Notes: generated by a model not told the origin, from the letters alone. A stretch of 64,000 bases of DNA from Roseinatronobacter thiooxidans (GCF_001870675.1 NZ_MEHT01000023.1:1-64000), one strand, 5' to 3'. Positions 26,057 through 34,948 are shown, numbered from the stretch's first letter. Numbers and translations are program-made.

Positions 26057-26865
26057 TGCAGGCTGCCGCAGCCAAGACCGACCCGGCGAACACCACTGGC
26101 GAACCTGTGTATCAGCTTCGCAATGTTGGCAAAACCTATGCCCGAAATGCGATCGTCGCTTTGGAAGGGGTCAATCTGACCCTGAACAAAGGCAGCTTCT
26201 CTGCTGTCATCGGGTCCAGTGGCTGCGGCAAGTCAACACTTCTTAAAATCATGTCGGGATTGATCCCGCCATCCACGGGGCGGGTGGTCTTGCAAGACCG
26301 CCCCGTAACCGGCCCGCGCCGCGACATCGGGATGATGTTTCAGCAGGCCACATTGTTCCCTTGGCGCACGACGCTGGAAAATATTGTCCTGCCCATCGAG
26401 ATCCGAGACGGCAAGGCCGCCGCCAAGGCCGCGCATGAACAAGGGCGCGCCCTTCTGGAACTGGTCGGGCTGAAAGGGTTTGAAAACACCTATCCAAGCG
26501 AGCTGTCGGGCGGAATGGCGCAGCGGGCCTCGATCTGCCGGATGCTGATTACAGAACCGGCGGTGCTGCTACTGGACGAGCCGTTTTCTGCACTGGACGA
26601 ATTGACGCGCGATTTCATGAATATGGAATTGCAGCGCATCTGCACCACGCGCAATGCGACCGCTTTTCTTGTCACCCATTCCATTCAGGAGGCCGTCATT
26701 CTGTCCGATGTTGTCTATGTGATGAAACCCCGCCCCGGTCGCGTTGCAGAAGTGGTGACAATCGATCTGCCGCGCCCGCGCACGCTGGACATGATGACAA
26801 CCCCGAAATTTGGCGAGCTTGTCGAACATATCCGCAGTTCTCTGGACAAAGAGGCCTTCAAATGA
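26056..26865 (+). CDS. ABC transporter ATP-binding protein (NitT/TauT family)
   Basis: 269 residues with Walker A GSSGCGKST, Q-loop MFQQATLFPWRT, signature LSGGMAQRASICRML, Walker B VLLLDEPFSALDELTR and switch His in FLVTHSIQEAV. It energises the importer made with the binding protein upstream and the permease downstream. One-base overlap with the former and four-base ATGA overlap with the latter show a single operon. The N-terminal 20 residues are polar and not part of the domain. Confidence 0.94.
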   Translation: MQAAAAKTDPANTTGEPVYQLRNVGKTYARNAIVALEGVNLTLNKGSFSAVIGSSGCGKSTLLKIMSGLIPPSTGRVVLQDRPVTGPRRDIGMMFQQATLFPWRTTLENIVLPIEIRDGKAAAKAAHEQGRALLELVGLKGFENTYPSELSGGMAQRASICRMLITEPAVLLLDEPFSALDELTRDFMNMELQRICTTRNATAFLVTHSIQEAVILSDVVYVMKPRPGRVAEVVTIDLPRPRTLDMMTTPKFGELVEHIRSSLDKEAFK

Positions 26866-27731
26866 GCAATCTGGAACGGATCGCCGACACCGCCCCTGCG
26901 ACAGAAGAGGATACAGTCTGGACAGAACATGTCGGCTGGCTGGACCAGGTTCCGCGCGCTGTGCAGATGCTGTTCGTCTTTGTCGTTTTTGTGCTGGTGT
27001 GGGATATGGTAACCCGCTTCGGGCTGGTTAGCCCGATTATCCTGCCAACGCCGGCAGAGACGCTGGCAGATATGATCTTTGTGGGCAAGAACCTTGCCAC
27101 AGGGGGCTATATGCTGCCCGCGCTATGGATCACCCTGAAAGAGGTGTTTTATGGCTTTTTGCTGGCGATCGCCATTGGCTTCACCTTGGGCGTGATCGTG
27201 GGGGAAACGGCCTTTGGCGAGCGGGCAATCATGCCTTACCTTGTGGCCATTGACACAATGCCGAAAGTTGCCTTTGCCCCGCTATTCGTGGCGTGGCTTG
27301 GGTTTGACATTCACAGCAAGGTCGCGCTGGCTGCTTTCATTGCGACTTTCCCGATTATCGTCGGAACAGCCGCAGGTTTGCATGCCGCCGATACGAACAG
27401 CCGCAATCTGTTCAAGACGATGGGTGCCAGCCGCTGGCAAACGCTGATCAAGATGAAGCTGCCCATGGGCCTGCCGCAAATCTTTACCGGCCTCAAGATC
27501 GGGTCGGTTGGTGTTATGGCCGGGGCGATCACAGGCGAGTTTCTGGGGGGTGGCAAAGGCTTTGGCGAATTGATCCGCACAGCCGCCAGCCAACTGAACA
27601 CACCGCGCGTCTTCGCACTTATCCTGTATCTGTCGATCGTGGGTCTGGCACTGTTTGCCTTTGTGGCCTGGGTACAGCGCCGCTTTGTTTTCTGGCACAA
27701 AGAACGCGCGGGCTTGGGTGGAGAGAGCTAA
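26862..27731 (+). CDS. ABC transporter permease (NitT/TauT family)
   Basis: 289 residues with about six membrane helices in the C-terminal 230 residues. It includes the coupling-loop motif of binding-protein-dependent permeases (GASRWQTLIKMKLPMGLPQIFTGLKIG). An acidic, soluble N-terminus of about 30 residues (ERIADTAPATEEDTVWTEH) precedes the first helix. It is the last gene of the operon starting at 24058 and is followed by the bidirectional hairpin at 27836-27867. Confidence 0.93.
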   Translation: MSNLERIADTAPATEEDTVWTEHVGWLDQVPRAVQMLFVFVVFVLVWDMVTRFGLVSPIILPTPAETLADMIFVGKNLATGGYMLPALWITLKEVFYGFLLAIAIGFTLGVIVGETAFGERAIMPYLVAIDTMPKVAFAPLFVAWLGFDIHSKVALAAFIATFPIIVGTAAGLHAADTNSRNLFKTMGASRWQTLIKMKLPMGLPQIFTGLKIGSVGVMAGAITGEFLGGGKGFGELIRTAASQLNTPRVFALILYLSIVGLALFAFVAWVQRRFVFWHKERAGLGGES

Positions 27732-27835
27732 GTCGTAACGCTGCCCGATCCCGCCCGCCGCGATACAGGTTGCGTGCTGCCGACAGGCGGGCCAAGGGGG
27801 ATAGTCTGGCGATGGGTATCGGGCTTTGGAATAGT

Positions 27836-27867
27836 GCCTTGCCACCTTTAAGTGGCAAGGCGATTTT
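27836..27867. terminator. Bidirectional intrinsic terminator
   Basis: GCCTTGCCAC and GTGGCAAGGC form a perfect 10-bp stem around CTTTAA, followed on the plus strand by GATTTT. It sits between two convergent operons (plus gene ending 27731, minus gene ending 27870). It is the clearest intrinsic terminator of this part of the window. Confidence 0.85.
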
Positions 27868-27869
27868 CA

Positions 27870-28658
27870 TCATAGCGTGGGCAGGGGCGGCAGCGGCTGG
27901 CCAAACCATTTTTCTGACAGCTCGTTCAACTCACCCCCCAAAGTCTTGTGCATAATGAAAACATTGACCCATTGCAGCAAATCGAAATTGCCTTTTTTGA
28001 CACCGATGAAGCAGGGTGAATCGCGCATGATGAATTTGACATCCACGCTTAGGTTGGGGTTGTTGGCCGCAAGTTCAGCAGCAACTGTGTTGCCTGTAAC
28101 CAGCACATCGACCTGACCGGATTGAAAGGCTGAAAGCGTGGCGGCATTGTCACCAAAGCGGATGATTTCCGCGCCATCCGGGGCGGTGCGGGTCAGTTCC
28201 AGATCCTCCAGCGCGCCGCCGGTGACGCCGATCTTCAGGCCCGAAAGGTCAGCCACAGAGGAGATGTCCAGATCAGCCGATGCGAAAGCGCCCGAATAAA
28301 AGGGTGCATAAGCCGCGGAAAACCAGATTGATTTCGCGCGCTCTGGGTTTGCCCCCATGGAAGAGATCACCAGATCGACGCGGTCGGTTTCCAGATAGGG
28401 AATACGCTGGTTGGAACTGACGGGAACGATATTCACCTCGACCCCCAGCTCTGCCGCGATCAGTTTGGCGACATCGACATCATAGCCTTCATGCTCGCCT
28501 TCCATTCCCAGCGCGCCGAAGGGCGGGAAGCTTTCGGGCACGGCGATATTGATGGTGCCGCGCGCCAATATGTCGGCCAGGTCGGCAAGGGCGGTGCTTG
28601 GCGCAAGGCTGGCAAGGCCAAGCCCCGCTGCGATGATAAGGGATTTCAGGGTCTTCAT
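27870..28658 (-). CDS. Amino-acid-type ABC transporter substrate-binding protein
   Basis: 262 residues of the SBP_bac_3 family. A signal peptide (MKTLKSLIIAAGLGLASLAPSTALA) precedes GTINIAVPESFPPFGALGMEGEHEGYDVDVAKLIAAELGVEVNIVPV and the ligand-binding RIPYLETDRVDLVISSMGANPER. The ATG at 28658 is used because AGGAAAGG is correctly spaced there and abuts the alternative ATG at 28667. It is the third gene of a minus-strand operon after two permeases. Likely ligands are polar amino acids or a related compound. No ATPase gene follows; the terminator at 27836-27867 ends the unit. Confidence 0.9.
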   Translation of the reverse strand: MKTLKSLIIAAGLGLASLAPSTALADLADILARGTINIAVPESFPPFGALGMEGEHEGYDVDVAKLIAAELGVEVNIVPVSSNQRIPYLETDRVDLVISSMGANPERAKSIWFSAAYAPFYSGAFASADLDISSVADLSGLKIGVTGGALEDLELTRTAPDGAEIIRFGDNAATLSAFQSGQVDVLVTGNTVAAELAANNPNLSVDVKFIMRDSPCFIGVKKGNFDLLQWVNVFIMHKTLGGELNELSEKWFGQPLPPLPTL

Positions 28659-28691
28659 GGGTGTCATCCTTTCCTGAGTGACAGTCAAAAG

Positions 28692-29399
28692 TTATGCAGT
28701 CGCAACGGGTTGCAAGGTCTTGATCGTGCCCATCCGGCGTTCGAGATGGCGCGAATACAATGAAAGTGGAAAGCACAGGCTGAAATATATCAACGCCATC
28801 AGCGGGAAGATGATGTAGGGTTCTGTCCCCGGAACCGGCGCGTTGGCCCAGCGTTTGCCGATTGTCATCAGGTCGGTGAAGCCGATGATATAGGCCAGTG
28901 ACGTGCCCTTGATGATCTGCACCATGAACCCCACAGTTGGCGCAAGTGCGATGCCCAGCGCCTGAGGTGCAACAACAAGGCGCAGCGTTGGCAGGAAGCG
29001 CAAACCAAGCGCACTGGCCCCTTCCCATTGCCCGCGCGGTATCGCCTCTAGCGCGCCGCGCCAGACATCGGACATATAGGCACTGGAATACAGCGTCAGC
29101 GAAATGCTGGCTGCGTACCATGGGTCAATGTTCATGCCGAACAGGCGGGGCACACCAAGTCCTGTAAGGAACAGCAGCATAAGAAGCGGGGTCGATTGGA
29201 ACAGCCAGATATAGGCGATTGTTATCCGCTTGCCCCATGTGTTGGGGGCGATCCGTATCAGCGCGATCAATGCGCCCAGCAAGCCACCACCCACGAAGGC
29301 GATCAATGACAGGTAGATGGTAAATTGCGTGGCATCCAGCAACTGATACAGCACAATGCCATGCGGGCGCCCGAAAATCTCGATCATGAGGTCTCTCAT
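28692..29399 (-). CDS. Amino-acid ABC transporter permease (HisM/GlnP-like)
   Basis: 235 residues, about five helices, with the polar-amino-acid permease signature IALIRIAPNTWGKRITIAYIWLFQSTPLLMLLFL and the coupling motif GASALGLRFLPTLRLVVAPQALGIALAPTVGF. The ATG at 29399 overlaps the upstream permease stop (ATGA). It pairs with that gene as a heterodimeric channel. Confidence 0.92.
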   Translation of the reverse strand: MRDLMIEIFGRPHGIVLYQLLDATQFTIYLSLIAFVGGGLLGALIALIRIAPNTWGKRITIAYIWLFQSTPLLMLLFLTGLGVPRLFGMNIDPWYAASISLTLYSSAYMSDVWRGALEAIPRGQWEGASALGLRFLPTLRLVVAPQALGIALAPTVGFMVQIIKGTSLAYIIGFTDLMTIGKRWANAPVPGTEPYIIFPLMALIYFSLCFPLSLYSRHLERRMGTIKTLQPVATA

Positions 29400-30076
29400 C
29401 GCTGCAATCCCACCCAAGGAAAGAGCAGCCGGTACAGCCCAACCATCAGCGCCTTGAAGCTAAGCGAGATGGCGATGTAGATCACGGTCAAGGTCACGAA
29501 CACCTCGAAGGTGCGGAACGTCCGGCTGTCGATAAAGATGCCTGCATTGGTCAGGTCACGCACGCCGATTTCAGAGATGATCCCAGTCGTCAGGAACAGG
29601 AAGATAAACTGACTGCTAAGCGAGGGGAACATTTTGCCCACAGCCTGTGGCAGTGTAATCTTTAGGAATATGATGAACGGCTTTAGCCCCATGGCCTGTG
29701 CAGCCTCTTCCTGCCCTTTGCCCACAGTGTTGAAACCGGCGCGCAGGATTTCCGAAAAATAGGCTGAGAAGTTCAACACCAGCGCAAGCAGCGCATGCGC
29801 CCAAAACGGCCATTGATACCCCAGAAGCAAAGGTAGCCCGAAGGCCACGAAGAAAAGCTGCACGATCAGCGGCGTGTTGCGGATGAACTCGACATATGTC
29901 GCCGCGACCCAGTGAATGCCGAACACCCTTCGGTGGCGCAGGAAGGACAGGACCATGGCGATTGCAAAGCCGATAATCCCCGCCGCCAAGGTTATCCCGG
30001 CACTCAGCGCGGCCCCTTCAAAAAGACGCCAGACATAATCGGCATTTCGGAAAATCTCAAAAAACCGCAAGTCCAC
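29396..30076 (-). CDS. Amino-acid ABC transporter permease (HisQ/GlnP-like)
   Basis: 226 residues with the family signature YVEFIRNTPLIVQLFFVAFGLPL and coupling motif EEAAQAMGLKPFIIFLKITLPQAVGKMFPSLSSQ, and about five membrane segments. First gene of a three-gene minus-strand operon (permease, permease, binding protein). The ATPase expected for this importer family is absent from the operon and its surroundings. Confidence 0.92.
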   Translation of the reverse strand: MDLRFFEIFRNADYVWRLFEGAALSAGITLAAGIIGFAIAMVLSFLRHRRVFGIHWVAATYVEFIRNTPLIVQLFFVAFGLPLLLGYQWPFWAHALLALVLNFSAYFSEILRAGFNTVGKGQEEAAQAMGLKPFIIFLKITLPQAVGKMFPSLSSQFIFLFLTTGIISEIGVRDLTNAGIFIDSRTFRTFEVFVTLTVIYIAISLSFKALMVGLYRLLFPWVGLQR

Positions 30077-30401
30077 TGTCCGCGCGCCCCATACCCAATG
30101 TCAGGAATGAGGCAACACGGCTTGATGATGCACGAGCCAGATATTTTTCCGCGACAACAGTTTTCGGGTTTTTTTGATAATGCGCCATATCTGCGCTTAA
30201 GCGTCTGATAGGACGCCGCTATGTTGAAATCTGGCCGTAGGGCGCGCGGAATTCCATCTGCTGCCATCAAGGTGCCTTGCTTAAATAATGTGCGGGTCGA
30301 TTATGAAAGGGTCAAAATGCAATCTCTGCGCGTGCTGCCAGATTGACCTGAGATGCCGCCCATGGGCGCATCCCGAACCTGTGCGTGTTCATGGGCAAGG
30401 G
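30077..30401. other. Gap between tadE and the amino-acid ABC operon
   Basis: About 325 bp with no convincing gene. It must hold the promoter of the amino-acid importer on the minus strand. Two weak features are visible: an AT-richer stretch with a run of seven T near 30168-30175, and a small GCGTC/GACGC hairpin near 30205. No clear -35/-10 pair could be assigned. Confidence 0.4.
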
Positions 30402-30833
30402 TTACAACTGGTCGGGAAAACACGCTTCCGCTTGCAAGGTTGCGCCGTCCAAACCCGGCAGGACACTGACGAAGCTGAAACTTAGCGCGACACGCAAAAA
30501 CCCTGTGTCGCCCGCGCAACCGGCGTCGGCGTTCAGGCTGATATCCGTGGGGTCCAGCACCAGCCCCCAAGATTGCGCAGCGCTGATGATAAAGGCATTT
30601 GTCCGCTCTGGAATGACCTGCTCCTCTTCAGCGCATCCCGTCGCGCGGATACCCATGCAGCGTGCCGCGCTGATGGCCACCTCGTCCAGAGCATGGCCGG
30701 ACCACATCAGGCGTCCCACCTCGATTGTCCCGATCAACAGCAACAACAAAGGGCCGACCAGAAACGCGAATTCAATAGCCGTTGCGCCACTGGTGTCGCG
30801 CTGGAAGCTCCGGCATTGCCGGATGCCCATCAT
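30402..30833 (-). CDS. tadE: TadE-like pilus assembly pseudopilin
   Basis: 143 residues from the ATG at 30833, which overlaps the stop of the gene before it (ATGATGG; an ATG three bases later is equally possible). The N-terminus has the TadE-type processing motif, SG before ATAIEF, then a hydrophobic helix (LVGPLLLLLIGTIEVGRLMW). After cleavage the Glu would be residue 5, as in type IV pilin-like proteins. Two further Cys pairs (RCMGIRATGCAEE, AGCAGD, EACFPD) suggest disulfides in the envelope. Third of three overlapping minus-strand Tad genes. Confidence 0.85.
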   Translation of the reverse strand: MMGIRQCRSFQRDTSGATAIEFAFLVGPLLLLLIGTIEVGRLMWSGHALDEVAISAARCMGIRATGCAEEEQVIPERTNAFIISAAQSWGLVLDPTDISLNADAGCAGDTGFLRVALSFSFVSVLPGLDGATLQAEACFPDQL

Positions 30834-31399
30834 GGCAAACGCACCACGGCAGAGTTTTGCAGCGTCTCGGGGCTGAAAAAACTGTATGCCCCCAGAATAG
30901 AGGTGAAAGGGGCCTGCGCGGTAATTTGCACAAACCGTCCTGCAAGGCTGCCATCCGCACAGTCGGTATTGCATGCCATGCTGGCGTTCCAGTCGTACCC
31001 CGCTTCGCCCCACGTGGGGCAGTAGCAGTTTGCAACTGGCGCGCCTGTATCTGTGACCACGATTGTGCCACCTTCAAGACGGGCTGTGACGGCGTTGTTC
31101 AGATTGACTGTTGCACTGCGTCCCCGACCGGCCAGCCCCCCCAAAAGCGCTGTCGCCACGGTTTGGGCCGTCCCGTCATCAACTGTGGCGGCACTGTCCA
31201 GTGTCTGGTGTGCAGTGGCAGAGATGGCCCCGACAAGACGCGATTTTGCCCGAAGTGTCAGACCAATCTCGAAAGTGACTGCCAGAATAAGCAAGATCAC
31301 AGGCGCAATCAGGGCAAATTCGACAGCGGCGCTGCCGGTTTCCTGCTGCGCAGCCCTAAGCCAGAAAAGGGGCAGGCGGCGGCGGGGTGGCTGCGTCAT
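30830..31399 (-). CDS. TadE/TadF-like pilus assembly protein
   Basis: 189 residues. The processing motif TG before SAAVEF, followed by ALIAPVILLILAVTFEIGLTL, marks a TadE-like minor pseudopilin. The mature domain has a cluster of cysteines (NCYCPTWGE, ACNTDCADG) that could form disulfides or bind metal. It overlaps both neighbours by four bases, so the three products are made together and likely form a tip or assembly complex of the Flp pilus. Confidence 0.85.
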   Translation of the reverse strand: MTQPPRRRLPLFWLRAAQQETGSAAVEFALIAPVILLILAVTFEIGLTLRAKSRLVGAISATAHQTLDSAATVDDGTAQTVATALLGGLAGRGRSATVNLNNAVTARLEGGTIVVTDTGAPVANCYCPTWGEAGYDWNASMACNTDCADGSLAGRFVQITAQAPFTSILGAYSFFSPETLQNSAVVRLP

Positions 31400-32166
31400 T
31401 CAATCAACCTGACCTGCGCACCGCCCCCTGCGTTGCCCGATACGCAGTCCGATGTGGTGGATGTGCCCCCCTCCAATGTGACGCTTGCCCCGACCAGTTG
31501 GAAGCACCCCTCACCGGCGCTGCTTGCACCGGCCCCGCCGGTCAGCAAGATGGGGCCATTGGGAACGTAAAATGCGCCGGAAATCTGGCTGCCAAAGGCA
31601 CCACCACTGAATGTTGCCCCCGCAGTGACCGTTGGCGACAAGGGGCCAATCACGGCAATATCGGCATATGGCCCAGAGGATGGCGCGACAAGGCGCATGG
31701 AATCATAGCCGCTGCTGGCGCAAAAGGCGGCATAGCCGTTGCAATTCTGGTTATTGCTGTGCAGACCCTTGCCCGAAAGCACAAAGCTTACACCAATCGC
31801 GCGCAAGCTGACCATCGCATCCTGACACCAGACACTGCCCCCCGCCACCGCACCCAGATGCAGATATCCGTCAATCGTATAGACACCCTGCCCAAAGGTG
31901 ACGCCCCCCGACAGGTCAAAGTGCCCGGCAATATCGTGGTTTGTGGCCGCGCTGCGTCCACAAGCGACAATGCCTGCATGTGCAGCAAGATCGGCCACTC
32001 TTTGGGTTTCAGCCCGCGTGACCAGCGCATCGCCATATTCGATGGCCAAACCGGCGATCCCAAGCAGGGCGGGCAGCACCAGCGCGCTGGACACCGCAAC
32101 TGACGCCTGTTCGCCTGCGGCAAAAGCCTTTGCGTGGTCTGTCCTGAACAGGTGGTGGTGCAACAT
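31396..32166 (-). CDS. TadG-like Flp pilus-associated protein
   Basis: 256 residues, with GGGAGAGG before the ATG. The N-terminal helix (SVAVSSALVLPALLGIAGLAIEYGDALVTRAETQRVADLAAHAG) matches the start of TadG-family proteins, including the short loop of residues after the helix. The Glu expected at mature position 5 is replaced by Ser (VAVSSA), and the usual large von Willebrand domain is missing. The C-terminal 170 residues are Gly/Ser-rich and beta-like, with several cysteines. First gene of the three-gene operon. Confidence 0.75.
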   Translation of the reverse strand: MLHHHLFRTDHAKAFAAGEQASVAVSSALVLPALLGIAGLAIEYGDALVTRAETQRVADLAAHAGIVACGRSAATNHDIAGHFDLSGGVTFGQGVYTIDGYLHLGAVAGGSVWCQDAMVSLRAIGVSFVLSGKGLHSNNQNCNGYAAFCASSGYDSMRLVAPSSGPYADIAVIGPLSPTVTAGATFSGGAFGSQISGAFYVPNGPILLTGGAGASSAGEGCFQLVGASVTLEGGTSTTSDCVSGNAGGGAQVRLIE

Positions 32167-32352
32167 ACGCCTCTCCCTGCATGTGGCCGATCACTGAGGC
32201 AGGCGGATCGCCAATCGTATGCCCTGCATATGATAGCCGGTTTTGCCGCAAGTTTCACTTGGCCATGCGGCCAGTCCGGTGGGTTTGCTTGGGCGCAGGC
32301 GGGGCAGGGGCGCGCGCAAAAGCGCACGCGCGCCGCCGTCACGTTTATTGCG

Positions 32353-33333
32353 CTACAGCGACGGGCCGGTGGGAATGGAGCGTGTCTGATTGCGCCCTTT
32401 TGACTTTGCAAGATAGACTGCGGCATCCACTTCGCGCATCATCGCGGCTGAATCTTGATCGTATCTGGTAATGTCAACCAGCCCGATGCTGATGGTCAGC
32501 GACAGGTCCGGATAGTCGTCCAGACGGAATTGCGCAACGGATGTGCGCATGCGGTTAACCACCTTGGCGGCGCGTTCAAGCGCGGTATCTGGTAGCAGGA
32601 CAGCAAATTCTTCGCCGCCTATGCGCGCCAGATAATCGCTTTTGCGCAAGCGGGTCGACAGCAGATCGGCCAGCGCCTTCAGCACTTTGTCGCCGACGGG
32701 GTGGCCATATGTGTCATTGACCGATTTGAAATGGTCCAGATCCATCAGGGCAAGGGTTGCGGCGGACCCGTTCCGGTTTGTCCGCGACATTTCGCGTTCC
32801 AGCACGGTTTCAAACCCGCGCCGGTTCAAAATTCCGGTCAGATAGTCTTGATCCGCCTGCGCCCGCAATTCCAGCAGATCACTGACCAAAAGTGCGAAGC
32901 TGCGCAGAATATCGATCTGCTCTGGCGAGAAAACGCGCGGCTTTGTGTCCAGTGCGCAGAGCGACCCCAGATGGAATCCGGCCTTGGTTGTCACCGGCGC
33001 GCCCGCATAGGCGCGCAGCCCCATCGGGCCTGTGACGGCCGGGTTATCTGCGACGCGGGCATCCTTGTGCATATCTTCGATAATCAGGGGCTTTCCGCTG
33101 CGCACAACGATATCGCAGACCGCGTCACCTCGCTTGGTTGTTTCAAGATCAATCCCCTGCCGCGCCCGCAGATATTGTGTGTCATGGTCGATCAATGTGA
33201 TCGCTACGGCAGGTACATGCAGTATCTGTTGAACAAGGCGGGTGATCAGATCGAAATTCGCTTCCGAGGCGGTTGTGGCCGGATTGATCCGTGCAAGCTC
33301 TTTCAGCCGCAGAGTTTCGCAGGACTCGGTCAT
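32353..33333 (-). CDS. Diguanylate cyclase with N-terminal GAF domain
   Basis: 326 residues from the ATG at 33333. Residues about 15-155 form a GAF-type sensor (LVQQILHVPAVAITLIDHDTQYLRARQGI, then PVTTKAGFHLGSLCALDTKPR). Residues about 165-320 form a GGDEF domain with DYLTGILNRRGF, LMDLDHFKSVNDTYGHPVGD and the active-site RIGGEEF. An RxxD inhibitory site (RKSD) lies exactly five residues before GGEEF, so product feedback is expected. It makes cyclic di-GMP from two GTP. Its position between the TadE/G operon and the Flp pilin suggests it controls pilus-based attachment. Confidence 0.93.
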   Translation of the reverse strand: MTESCETLRLKELARINPATTASEANFDLITRLVQQILHVPAVAITLIDHDTQYLRARQGIDLETTKRGDAVCDIVVRSGKPLIIEDMHKDARVADNPAVTGPMGLRAYAGAPVTTKAGFHLGSLCALDTKPRVFSPEQIDILRSFALLVSDLLELRAQADQDYLTGILNRRGFETVLEREMSRTNRNGSAATLALMDLDHFKSVNDTYGHPVGDKVLKALADLLSTRLRKSDYLARIGGEEFAVLLPDTALERAAKVVNRMRTSVAQFRLDDYPDLSLTISIGLVDITRYDQDSAAMMREVDAAVYLAKSKGRNQTRSIPTGPSL

Positions 33334-33726
33334 GTTCGGTTGCCTTGTGTTGCTGATATGGGGCACGGGTCCGGCTGTGTCTCGGACAGGGCAGTGGGGC
33401 GTTGCAATTCACATAGCGCACTTACCTATCGCGCGCGGTGGCGACAGGAAACTGGCCAGAAGGGTTGGCCATATGTTTGGTCTTGCTTTCTGCCCTGACG
33501 GGCCACAGCAGTTTCGCTCCGCATTCTTGGGTTTGTGAAAGCCAGCTTTTTCGGCAGAAAGCCCGAACTGGCGTTTGGGTCTGTGCCCCTGCATGCACAG
33601 GCGCTTGCCGCAGCAGTCCCGACATACCGAAATTCACGCGCTGGTCAGAGAGTGGTCATGCCAAGTACTGTTGCGGCGGGCGCAACGCCCAAGCGCGCTA
33701 TGCCAAATGCAGCGTGCAAGGCCGGA
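33334..33726. other. Gap between response regulator and diguanylate cyclase genes
   Basis: Nearly 400 bp without a credible gene: short frames on both strands lack ribosome-binding sites and protein-like composition. It must contain the promoter of the minus-strand diguanylate cyclase. A GCGGGCGC/GCGCCC-like pairing near 33676-33690 and a CAAGGCG-CTT-CGCCTTG hairpin at 33728-33744 (inside the end of the next gene) are the only structures noticed; the latter may terminate the regulator transcript. Confidence 0.4.
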
Positions 33727-34482
33727 TCAAGGCGCTTCGCCTTGTAAAAGTTTCATCGCCCGTGTCGCGGCCTCTACCCGACTGTTTGCACCCAGCAGGC
33801 GCAACACGGCGGACATGTGGAATTTGATGGTGCCCTCGCTAAGGTTCAGGGCGCGCGCCATGCCTTTGTTTGAATGGCCTGCAATAAGCAGGTCAATCAC
33901 CTCGCGTTGCCGTGGGCTGCAATGCAGCAGGTTTGGCGCATTGGCTAGGATGGGGGCGGGCGGTGTCGGCGGCGCAGGGGTTTGGGTGCCCTCTCGGGGG
34001 GGGACATGTGCCTCTGGTGCCATGATTTCAGTAGCGACCGACGGTGCCTCGAACACGCTTTCAGGCAGGAAAGGCGGCACATAGACCTGACCGTTGCAAA
34101 TCTGCGCCACTGCGCGGCTCAACTCGGACGCGCCAAGTCCTTTGCTGATGAACCCATGCGCGCCGATTTCCAGCGCCCTGAGGATATCTTCGCGCTGGCG
34201 CGAGGCCGTGACGATAATCAGCAGCATATCCGGAAATTCACCACGCAGGGCCGACAGGTCTCGCCAGTTTTCCATGCCCACCATTTTTAGGTCGAACAGG
34301 CCCACATCGACTGCGCCCATATGGCCCAGCAGGTCAACCGCCTCTTCAAAAGAGGTTGTTTCGATCACTTCGGCAAACCCGTTGCGTTCCAGCAAAAGGC
34401 TGCGCAGGGCAACGCGAAAGAATTCATCATTGTCCGAGATGATGGCAGTGGAGTGCGAACCTAGATTCGGCTGGTCCAGCAT
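33727..34482 (-). CDS. LuxR-family response regulator (receiver plus HTH)
   Basis: 251 residues from the ATG at 34482 (AAGGAAA upstream). Receiver domain 12-130 has an acidic pocket (SDND), phosphoacceptor Asp64 (GLFDLKM), Thr92 (IVTAS) and Lys114 (FISKGL), all the residues needed for phosphorylation. A Pro/Ala linker (PREGTQTPAPPTPPAPI) follows. The GerE-type HTH comes next (LHCSPRQREVIDLLIAGHSNKGMARALNLSEGTIKFHMSAVLRLLGANSRVEAATRA). It is divergent from the flp pilin gene across 283 bp, so it probably regulates pilus genes. No cognate kinase gene is adjacent. Confidence 0.92.
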   Translation of the reverse strand: MLDQPNLGSHSTAIISDNDEFFRVALRSLLLERNGFAEVIETTSFEEAVDLLGHMGAVDVGLFDLKMVGMENWRDLSALRGEFPDMLLIIVTASRQREDILRALEIGAHGFISKGLGASELSRAVAQICNGQVYVPPFLPESVFEAPSVATEIMAPEAHVPPREGTQTPAPPTPPAPILANAPNLLHCSPRQREVIDLLIAGHSNKGMARALNLSEGTIKFHMSAVLRLLGANSRVEAATRAMKLLQGEAP

Positions 34483-34765
34483 GATGTGGATTTCCTTATT
34501 TTTTTGGCGACGGAACGAGAGCGCCTGACATACTATCAGAACTCGCATGGACGCAGGCACCATCCACATGTCCAAGTGCATTTGCCCGGATGATGAGAGA
34601 GGACAGTGTCCAAACATCCAATTTGGACAGGCCATGCGTCTAACTATTCAAGTTGTCTCACTTAAGCAAGTATAAGTTGAGCAAAAGGGTTATACCGCAA
34701 CTTATTGGTGTTCCTCGCACTCTCCCTTGGCGCGCAGTTGGCTCGTCTCAGCAAGAGGTTATCAC

Positions 34766-34948
34766 ATGAAACACTATCTGGTCCGCTTCATCAAAAACGA
34801 CTCTGGCGCGACAGCGATTGAATATGGTCTGATCGCAGGGATAGTCTCTGTTGCGATCATCGCGGCGTTTGGGCTTTTTGGTGGTGATTTGTCTGCTTTG
34901 TTTGAGGTAATTAGTGCCGAAATTAATCCTAAGGATGCTGATGGCTGA
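34766..34948 (+). CDS. flp: Flp-type type IVb pilin
   Basis: 60-residue prepilin. The leader MKHYLVRFIKNDSG is followed by ATAIEYGLIAGIVSVAIIAAF, the standard Flp processing site (after Gly, with Glu5 and Tyr6 in the mature protein). The C-terminus is short and acidic. Major subunit of the Tad pilus used for surface attachment. AAGAGG lies upstream. Start chosen at 34766; the 13-codon upstream extension would hide the leader. A hairpin at 35012-35042 separates it from cpaB, which allows pilin to be made in excess. Confidence 0.95.
   Translation: MKHYLVRFIKNDSGATAIEYGLIAGIVSVAIIAAFGLFGGDLSALFEVISAEINPKDADG

Noticed and set aside
34660-34690. A CtrA-type TTAA-N7-TTAA site upstream of flp
   Set aside because: Only one half-site (TTAA) is exact and the second reads TAAG, so it is below what I would call a site.
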